From positions 339,844-403,843 of the forward strand of contig NW_006921532.1 in NCBI RefSeq assembly GCF_000340215.1: DNA of 64,000 nucleotides. The letters are read 5' to 3'. Source of the stretch: Pseudocercospora fijiensis CIRAD86. Its lineage: Eukaryota; Ascomycota; Dothideomycetes; Mycosphaerellales; Mycosphaerellaceae. The position numbers and the translations under genes are program-made. Positions 55,760 through 64,000 of this stretch are shown piece by piece (position 1 is the stretch's first letter; every line of letters begins with the position of its first letter). Under the pieces are notes generated by a model. The model was not told the origin of the DNA, made no database searches, and worked only from the letters and a program-made list of their open reading frames with translations.

Positions 55760-58543
55760 CTAAGCATCGAATCTACTACGCTAACTTACTGCTGCTTCAA
55801 TGCACCGTAATCCTTACTAGTAATAACCTTATTAGCTAGTCGACTCTCGAAATCTCCTCCGTACGCATTAAAGCTATTAGTACCGAAGTACTGTCCCTCG
55901 TAGAAAGCTTAATTAACGAGGAGGTTAATAGCCTTTTCCGTCGTAGCATTCTCCTAATTATGCAGATATTCCTTAAGTCCCTCGTTATTAAGCTAGAGGA
56001 TCTGTTTAACTTCGTTCTAAACAACGTAACTTAACTAAGGAATCCTACTAACTAGAGCGTCGGAGATGTAGCCGAGGCCTTCGACTAAGATCGCCGTAGG
56101 GAAAGCGAATAGTACGAAGGAGTTAGAGGCCGGGAGGGCGGTTAGATTGCGGTGCGCTTTAGCAACCTAGGAGACTGTTAAGTTCTCGTAACCCTTAACC
56201 TTAGTGCTATTAATAACGCGAGAGTAGCCTAGGTTAATTAATATGCGGTTGCTCTCGGTCTTTAGATTACTATATAGTAGGTATAGCATTTAAATAGAGA
56301 CCTCGCACTCCTTTAGAGGGTTAAGGATCTACTCCGCCTTACGCCCCTTACTATTAGGCTAACTATCGAACATATAGTCGAGGTCGTCGTCGGTAAAGTA
56401 CTTATTAGTAAGCTTACCGATCTTACTTAGTAGGACTAGGCTACGAGCCTTAAGCTTCTCAACCTAGTTCGTAAAGACCTCGGGCTAATATATGCCTTCG
56501 ATAATAGTAGAGTAGCTAGTCTTATCCTTAGACATAAGACAGACCTTAATGCGTAGGTAACTAGTACCCTCGCTAGCTACGAGCTTAACTATATCTTATC
56601 CGAGACAAGCAGACTCCTTAGAAGGACAGTTTTCGTAAGTACCGCTAACCTTAAAGAACTTAGTAGGCTTAGGGACGGAGATAAGCTTATATACGTAATT
56701 AGGTCGAAGGGCGACAGCTAAGAGCTATAGGGCAGGGTGCTAGCGGACGATTTAATTGCTTATACTATAAGTTTAAAGGGCATTGCGGCCTTCTTACTTA
56801 GACTTAGGCATGTTACGTATATACTAAAGGTATATCTTAAACTCTTCCTATATTAGGTCGATAAGGAAAGGAAGATATACTCTACGAGGCTCTTATAACT
56901 AACTAAAGACTTAAGGGAAGATAGTATTGCTAGTCTAGCGAAAGCGATCGAAGGAGGTGCCTTAGCTAAGAATGCCGGTAACGAACTTGCTCTAGCGATC
57001 CGTTAGCGTAAGGGCGCGAGTAATAGTACTAGTAGGGTTAAACGCGTAGAGTCCTAGAGATGTCGGGGCGGCAATAGGGCGTCTAGGAAACTAGTTAGTA
57101 TAGGCCTAATTAGCCTTAAGGGCAGCGAAGGCGTCTTAATTAGGAACCTCGCGACCGATCTTTAATAGGCGACCGACGAGGACACTCGCCTTAGTACTAG
57201 CATAGAGACTATAGACCTTAGCGGCCTTCTTAATATAGTTGGCATATATAGAGAACGGCTCTTCTCCTAGCTTGCTAAGGTCGTCGAGCTATTAACAAAT
57301 AGAGAGGGCAGTAGGGGCTTCGCCTATTACGGCTTTAGAAACTATATTAATGTCGGTAATAAGGTGCGCGATAGAGTCGCCCTTATAAGAACTACAAATG
57401 TTCTTAGTTAATAGGATCGGCGAGAGGCCTCTATTTCTACGCTCGCTAAAGGAGCCTTTAGAGGAGACATCTTCTAGTAGTATATCTAGTATATTAATAT
57501 CCGAGTTACTATAGTTAGTACTATAGTTAGTACTATAGTCGGTACTAGAAGGAGCGCTATACTTCTTAGTAGCCTTGCGGAGGGCCTAGCGAGCATGCAA
57601 TGCCTTCTTACGCGCTACTTCGGCCTTAGCGCGCTCGTCTTAAACTTCTTAAGGGACCTTACGGTTACGGGTCGAGCGACGATCTTTAGCCTATATCTCT
57701 ATAGCGAGCGTAAGACTAGCAGCCGTATCGGCCTTAGTTTCTAGGCGAAGGGCCTTACGTTTAAGGACGTTAACGATAGGAGCCTCTTAACCTTTAACAA
57801 TAAAGCCTATACTATTAATACGACAGCCCTTCTCTTTTAGTAGATCCTTAGTTATCTATACGTTAAGATCGACCTAGACAATCGCATCGTAGTGCTTCTT
57901 CTAGTAGGCTGTCGTAAAGTCGTTAAGCGTAAAGGACAAGTTAAGTAACTACTTGCCTACCTTCTTACTAGCGGTAGATACGCGATAGATTATAGTACGG
58001 GAAAGATGCTCGGCGCCTTAACGACGGACCTTGTACTTATTAACGAACGAAGAGACCTGCTTAGCACGCTCTTGTCTACCGTAGGCGAAGTTAACAAGGC
58101 TCTTAGGAAGACTACTTAGTCCTCCCTAGTGTTCGAAGGCCTAGTCGAGGGTCTTAAAGCGTAAACGAATCTAGGTGCCGGCCGTCTCGAGGCTATAGAC
58201 GATAGGAAAGGCTTGTTCGATATCTATATCGTTAAGAACCTCGCGCTTGAAGATACGCTTACCGATAGACTAACGCAAGTTGTTTATACCGTACGTAACT
58301 AAAATAGTAGCCTTTTTAATATTCTTATTAATAACGCGTAGTAGAGTACGAGCGTTCTAGATCTTCTCTTAAGGGTCTTTAAGGGCGGTAACGATCTAGA
58401 AGCAGTGCTCGAGGCTAGTTATAGTAGCTAAGGCGCTGTCGGATAGGGCTTCGATCGGAACTAGGGCGGCTAGGCTTAGGTTAATAGAGGTAGGTAGGTC
58501 GTTACTACTACTAGCGCCTAGCGGATTCGAGGTACCGGAAGAC
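55760..58543 (-). pseudogene. Long RIP-interrupted frame of unknown function
   Basis: From an ATG at 58543 (MSSGTSNPLGASSSN) one minus-strand frame can be followed for about 900 codons down to roughly 55760, interrupted almost only by TAG/TAA at positions where Trp or Gln would fit. I recognise no domain: no reverse transcriptase, integrase, DDE pattern or zinc knuckle. It starts about 410 bases beyond an LTR-like segment (58957-59425), as gag does in an LTR element, and a TTAGTACTATAG repeat occurs near 57510-57545. It could be the gag-like frame of a non-autonomous or truncated LTR element, or another mobile-element protein. The 3' limit is uncertain. Confidence 0.45.
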
Positions 58544-58944
58544 ATAGTCGACCGAGGCGGTTTAGAAACGAGTTTGCAAAGTGTGTTCGTTGCTTAACAA
58601 TAATAATTAAAGGGTTTAGATAGAAGGGGGGTAGTTAGGCGGTAGCGAGTTAGTTAGTAATCGAGTAGAAGAAGGAGCTTAGGGAGCTCGCTTTAAATAT
58701 AGTACGAAGGTGACGTAGTCCGTGTATTCCGCGCTAGTAAAGCAAACGGATAACGGCTATATATAAAAGTAAAGCTATATGCGAGACCTCTTTATTATTA
58801 GGGCAGGCTAAGGTTTAATAATCGATCTAGCTAATTGCTAGTAGCGACTGCGCGCCTTTATTAACCTTTAGCTATCGTAGACTCTCGCGCACTCGAAATG
58901 TAACTAGTTAGTTCGAGTGCTTAGCAGAAATCTATAGTAGTAAA

Positions 58945-58957
58945 GCTAGCGGGACTA
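58945..58957 (-). other. Possible primer-binding site
   Basis: The plus strand reads GCTAGCGGGACTA next to copy B. If RIP is undone in thought at the CpA positions it would end in CCA, as a tRNA 3' end does. Tentative. Confidence 0.3.
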
Positions 58958-59425
58958 ATAATACCCCCGGGGTAGTATTAGCTTTTCTCTAGAGATGCTC
59001 GGCGACGAGGAGTAAGCCGCCTAGGCCTAGCGTAGCTAATTCGTCGATGCGTTAGCCTATAGCACTACCGTTGTAGATATAGCATTACCTTTTATATTAG
59101 CAAGCACGTAAAAGTAGTCTATACGTTTACCTTCTTCCTTCTTCTAAACACTAAGCTTAATAGCCTAAGGTCCCTATTCTTAGAGGCTATAGGCCTAGGT
59201 TGCTATATCTATCTAAGAGCTAGGAAGGGAGAGGGATCCTCCCTTTCTTAGTGTCCTACGTAGCTAGTGCTAATTAGGGTAGGAACATCCTCTAGCAGAG
59301 TATCTTATTATCGTTATTACTTAAGGAAGGTTGCTAGAGTCTAGGAATCTAGAGGGAAGTAGTCCTAGAAGGGTAGAAGGGTTAGGTTCGGCTATCTTCC
59401 TAATGCTACCCCCGGGGTATTATTA
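58957..59425 (-). repeat. LTR-like segment bounded by palindromic motifs B and C
   Basis: 469 bases with inverted-repeat termini: AATAATACCCCCGGGGTAG at the left (58957-58980) and its inverse, CTACCCCCGGGGTATTATTA, at the right (59401-59425). It lies about 250 bases beyond the end of the gypsy pol frame, where a 3' LTR belongs, but also 410 bases before the unknown frame, where a 5' LTR would be. Confidence 0.5.
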
Positions 59426-62400
59426 GGAAAACACGCCTCGTATAGTTCTATCTAAGGAAAAACAAAAGCAAAGGAATAAAGTTATAGTAACATCTTCGAA
59501 GGCCAAAGAGTAGAATAACAGATAAAGTAAAGGCAAAAGAGGGTAACAACTATAAGCATTAACACCGTAGGAACAAGCAGTAAGGACTAAAGCTATAGGG
59601 CGGCACTATATTAATAGCGCGGAGAAGGCAAGGAAAGTAACGTAGTAGAGGTAGGAAAAGACAAGCAATTATTTAGTCTCGGGGTCTAGCTATAATTCTA
59701 GGCGGTCTTCGTCGCTAGACTAGTCGAGCTCCTCCTTAGAGTTAGAGTTAGATAGCTAGAAGTCTAGTTTACTATTAGAATTAATATCGGAAATGCTCTA
59801 CGCGCAATTAATACGTATATAACCCTCCCTTTGTTTATAAGTTATTCCTAATAGCTTACTAAGATGTATCTAGGGATGCGTATAGTTGTCGGGCAGAATA
59901 GGATCTATAATCGCGGTAGGATCCTCCTCTCGATAGGTATCTAAGGTCGGTAGAGGGTCTATAGAGGCATTAACTTTCTCCTCGGTCGGGGGAGGACAGG
60001 CAGGCTCTCTTAACTCGACGACCTTCTTTAGGTTAGCCCGGGGGTGCGAGTGCTTTAAGGTAGCACTATTAAGTTCCTAAAGTCGGTACGTAGAACTATC
60101 GTAAAGGACCTCCTACACTCTATAAGGCCCTTTCTATTTAAAGGCTAGCTTGTAGGATTAACTATATTCTAGCTCCGACCGGTATAGGAGGACTATATCG
60201 CCAACCTTTAGAGGCTCCTAGTTAATAGCATTATAGTCGTCGAAATACTACTTAGCCTCCTTACGAAGGCGACGTTGTCGAGCAAGTCCCTCCTAAGAAG
60301 TAGTAGTTATATCCTTAAGAGCCTTAGTATATAGGGCAAGGAGATCTACCCTAGTACGAATAGACCCCTAATCGTAAACGCTATACGTGCGATAGGACAA
60401 CTTAATAGGAAGAACGGCGTCCCTCCTAATTATAAGCTCTACTAGCGTAAGTCTAGTCGTATCGACAATAGTAGTTCGATCCGCCTAGAGAAGGGCTAGA
60501 ACGCGGGTAGAGATAGGAACGGACCTATCCCCTCTATTAGTTATCTTAGACAGGGCATCAATTAAAGACCGATAGCTACGCTTAATAATAGCATTCGACT
60601 AGGGATAGTATAGGGAGATGCGAACGTTTTTCGCTCTATACAAAACAAGTAGCGCTTAAACTTCTTTAGCTATATTGTTCGTAGCGTTATCTAAGATAAT
60701 CTCGTAAGGCGTTCCCTAGCGGCAAAATAGATCCTTAAACAGGAAGGTAGCTATATTACGAGCATTAATAGCACCGCAGCCCTTATAGAAATGATAGGCC
60801 TCCGGCTATCGAGAAAGTCCTTCCCGAATAATATAGAGGCTATTGTTCCGGCTTAGATAAACCCTATTACCGTACTATCGCTTACTAACTAATTAGGCAG
60901 CGGGGATACGTAGCTCGCCTAGCCGACGGTAGCTATTCCTAAAGTTACACTTAGGACAGCTCTTATAGTAGCGAGAGACATTAGCCTATACGCTATCCTA
61001 CTAGTACCGCCGACGAAGGATATCGAAGGTGCCCTCCGCTGCCCGGTAGCCGAGCTTATCGTAAACAGAACGAAGGATCTCTTATCGGGCTGCTAGGTCG
61101 TTAATAACACGCTAGAGAGGTGTATTAACTATCGCTTATCGCTAAAGGATTCGATCTTTAACTAGGAATCGTCGAGAATAGCGAATAACCCGACGGTATT
61201 AACTCTTTAATAGGCTAGGCGCTTTCTTCGTATAGGTTAGGAAGTAGGCGATATAATAGGAGTCGTCGGAGTAGACTCTATTAAGGATATTATCCCTCTC
61301 TAGTTTATCCGCCTTAGCTTTAGTCTAGTCGTTACCGTTAGTAGTAGGGCTCTCGTCGGGCTAGTTACTAGGTTAGTCGCTAGGTTAGTCGTTAGCAGCA
61401 GGCCTAGTAATCGCTAGTATAGTATTAATATAGAAGGTAGCGAAGAAGATACGGTTAATTACTATATCGACATCCTCTTCTTCTATTATCTCGGCGATGT
61501 CCTCTTCTATAGCGGGCCTTCTAGAAAGGCTATCCGGTCTAGTATGCTTCTTACTAGGAACGTAGAAGACGTCGAAGTTAAACAAATAGATCTAGGCAAC
61601 CTACCGAGCTATCGTAGAGTTTAGTAGGTCGGAGGCTATACGGTTAAGCTAATAGACTAGCGTCTAAGCATCGATTTCTAGACGAAAGAATATACTAAAG
61701 AGCTATAGTCGGAACTTCTTAAGAGCCTTGTAGACTCTAAGGCATTCTCGCTTGCTAGTATCGTATCGGGCCTCGATCGGTTTCTATAGTCCGGAGTCGT
61801 ACCTAACAGGATAACGCAAGGATAGCTCCTTACGGTTATACTGCATTAGTATCTCGCTATAGCCTTCCCCGCTCGAGTCGATAGTAACAATTATCAAACC
61901 CGTACCCTCTAAGTAGTTAATAGATGTTAGTATAGGTATACTAACGAGCGCCTTAGTTACCGTATCCTTAGCCGCTTAGTAAACGGAGGTCTATTCGAAT
62001 TCAGCATCCTTCTTAAGCAAGGCGTATAAGGGCTTGTATACTAATACAAAGTTCTCGACCTAGATACGGAAGTAGGAGACTACTCTAAGCTAGGTTCGGA
62101 TATCCTTCTAACAGGTAGGATCCGGCTAGGACACTATCTTTAGGACCCGTATATTATTAGGATAGCAGCCGTTTTTATCGGTTACAAACCCGATAATGTT
62201 TATTCGTTTGTATAGGAGCTAAAGCTTCTCCCTATACACCGTTAGATTAGCTCGCTCTAGGTCGTAGAGGACGCTATCGAGGTTCTAGATATGTTCGAGA
62301 AAGAACCTACGGATACTAGGCTCTACTTCTTTATTATCGTACCTGGTTTTAGGGCCCTTAATACCGATATCGTCGAGGAAAGGCATCGCTATATAGGAGA

Positions 62401-63393
62401 TATAGGCCGCGAGGACTTAGTTTATAATGCGAACGAACTAGGCTACTAAGTTAGTTGCCCCTTAGAGGAGGGTAGTTTGTCTATATAGCCTAAGAGGTGT
62501 CTCGAAACTAGTAAGGTCGCGGCTATTAGGATAGAGAGGGATCTAGTCGTAGCCCGAGAAAACATTAACTAGTAAGGCTACAATATAGTTAGTAAAAGCT
62601 TCCGAGAACCTATTAGTCTCTAGGGGAAGGTTAGTATCTCTAATCGTAACTGCGTTAAATTTTTGTATAGCGTTAATTAGACGGTACTTCTTTAGTTCCC
62701 TAGGAGCCGTCTTCTTTTAAACTAGGAAGTATAGATTGCGATACGAGGCATAGGAAGGTTCTAAGGTACTAGCCTTTATACGCTGTCGTATTATGTCCTT
62801 AACTATACTTCGTAGGCTTAGGTTCAGCTTAAAACCTAGGTAGGCCTAAGGCTTATACTCGATCGTTCGGATCTTCTACGGAGGGGCAACCTCCGGATTT
62901 ATTCTGCCTAGGTAAGTAAAGTTATATGCTAATACGGCCTCGCGATTGTATAGAAGCTCGTGTAGTAAATCTAGTTTACGATCTAAAAGCTCGATGCTAG
63001 GTTTAATTTTCGTAAGCCTCTCCTCTATTAGCCTTAACCCCCTAGGGATAGTAGAAAACTTTTTAGTAATATACTTCTAATCGTACGGACTATCCCTAGG
63101 TAGTAGTATCGCCTTCCAATTAAGGCACTTTTGTCGCTAGTTAGGATTCCCGCTAGGATTGGACCTATCGGTAATATATACGCTGCCCTTTATAGGCTTA
63201 ATCTTATTAGCTACCCTCTTATATAGGGTATGTATACTAATCGATTGTCGAACCCGAGCTCGCTCTCTTTGTCGCTAGGCTTAGAGATTAGCGCAACAAA
63301 ACAGCGCGTAAACTTCTTTAGAAGTCTCCTTAAGTCGATAGGTATATAGCTAGTAGTCCTAATTTATAACGCCGGCGAAAACGTTAGATTCGT
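59426..63393 (-). mobile_element. Ty3/gypsy retrotransposon internal region, RIP-mutated
   Basis: Pol order on the minus strand is RT, RNase H, integrase, which defines Ty3/gypsy. It lies between motif copies D (63394-63417) and C (59401-59425). CpA/TpG are depleted and stops abound. I see no gag or protease between motif D and the RT. Confidence 0.8.
59650..63300 (-). pseudogene. Gypsy pol remnant (RT-RNaseH-integrase)
   Basis: The RT active site reads FLDDIGIKG at about 62354-62380. The RNase H-integrase junction is readable at 61500-61585 as FNFDVFYVPSKKHTRPDSLS followed by RRP, the hallmark of gypsy elements. Downstream is an integrase remnant (about 60300-61000; GTPYEIILDNATNN) and, near 60000-60200, a C-terminal segment (KVGDIVLLYRSELE) that ends in a chromodomain-like or GPY-type region. 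TAG/TAA stops break all frames. Confidence 0.85.
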
Positions 63394-63417
63394 AATAACA
63401 CCCCTAGGGTAGTATTA
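63394..63417. repeat. Palindromic terminus motif, copy D
   Basis: AATAACACCCCTAGGGTAGT followed by ATTA, same orientation as copies A and B. If it is the inner end of a 5' LTR, that LTR continues towards or beyond the window edge. Confidence 0.5.
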
Positions 63418-64000
63418 GACTCGCGCTCTAATTAGTTAGTTCGGGTAGACCTGCGTCCAGTAGTAATGCCTCCGGCGACGATATATAAGATAGCATTATT
63501 ACCTTAACTTGTGTAGTAGGTATAAGTAGTCGTTATATTATACTCGCTATCGCTTCGAGCACTCGTCTTCTTAGTATAGAACCTAAAAACTTAACTTAAC
63601 GTACGAAGCGGCGCACTTCTAGAAATAACCTATTTAAGCTATACTAACTTATAGCGCAGATTGCCGGTCTTACAACCGCGCCGTAGCGTTTCCCGAAGAC
63701 CGTCTAGAAGCAGTAAGGATATCCTCGTAGGACTTGTAGCTAGTGTTACCGATATAACTAGTAAACACGACTCGGTTGCCCTTCTAGTTAGTAATAGTTC
63801 CCTCCTAGGAACTATCGTCGCAGTTGCGCTAGATACTACGAGTTATGCGAGACTATAGCCGACCTAGAATAATTGGCGTATTTAGGTCGGCGGCAATCTA
63901 GAAGGTAAAGGAAAAGCATATACCGAAAGCGTCTACTATAATATTATAGTAGGCACCTACTAGCGCAACCTCCCTATTTACTCCCTATATACTAAGGGAA
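63418..64000. other. RIP-mutated repeat DNA at the window edge
   Basis: CpA/TpG-poor sequence, possibly a gypsy LTR or another element. No protein could be recognised. Confidence 0.4.

Noticed and set aside
1..64000. tRNA, rRNA or CRISPR loci
   Set aside because: No cloverleaf with A/B boxes, rRNA sequence or spaced direct-repeat array was recognised; a covariance-model search would be needed to exclude tRNAs firmly.

Overview
The window is nuclear DNA of a filamentous ascomycete (Pezizomycotina; Dothideomycetes is my best guess, by inference only). The evidence is: spliceosomal introns of about 47-89 bp with GTAAGT/GTATGT donors and CTAAC-like branch sites; fungal gene structures (fused TRP5, fungal rhodopsin-like protein, UstYa-like protein, GH64, phospholipase B); and four blocks with the hallmark of repeat-induced point mutation (RIP), where CpA and TpG are almost gone, TpA is in excess and TAG/TAA stops replace Trp/Gln codons.

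Layout. 1-5.7 kb: a low-complexity unknown protein, then a divergent pair, glycine-cleavage T protein (GCV1, -) and V-ATPase subunit C (VMA5, +). 5752-9141: a complete RIP-mutated Mutator-like (MULE) DNA transposon with 43-bp terminal inverted repeats and a 9-bp target-site duplication. 9.1-30.1 kb: a gene-rich island holding TRP5 (with two perfect CPC1/GCN4-type sites in its promoter), a mucin-like single-pass membrane protein, a TBC-domain Rab-GAP, an unknown protein with paired CxxCxGxG motifs, RPN7 divergent from the mRNA cap methyltransferase ABD1, a six-helix membrane protein, a GPI-type phospholipase B and a short-chain dehydrogenase. 30144-36950: a complete RIP-mutated Ty1/copia retrotransposon on the minus strand with 182-bp LTRs and a 5-bp target duplication. 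37.2-53.5 kb: a GH64 beta-1,3-glucanase, a broken UstYa-like (DUF3328) gene, MTA phosphorylase divergent from an IKS1-like kinase, SPT2 divergent from ribosomal P2, RPB7, a rhodopsin-like membrane protein and a ten-exon amino-acid/GABA-type permease. 53.9-64 kb: a RIP-ravaged block with a PIF/Harbinger transposase, an LTR-like segment, a long unidentified broken frame and a Ty3/gypsy pol that runs towards the window edge.

The genes are mostly housekeeping and do not form one pathway. Themes are amino-acid/one-carbon and methionine-salvage metabolism (GCV1, TRP5, MTAP, permease), transcription and mRNA (RPB7, ABD1, SPT2), protein turnover and translation (RPN7, P2) and membrane traffic or acidification (TBC, VMA5). 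The islands alternate with RIP-inactivated transposons whose edges are sharp to within a few bases. I found no CRISPR array and no rRNA or tRNA gene. Exon joins were deduced by eye from reading frame, GT-AG signals and family conservation; all joined lengths are multiples of three.
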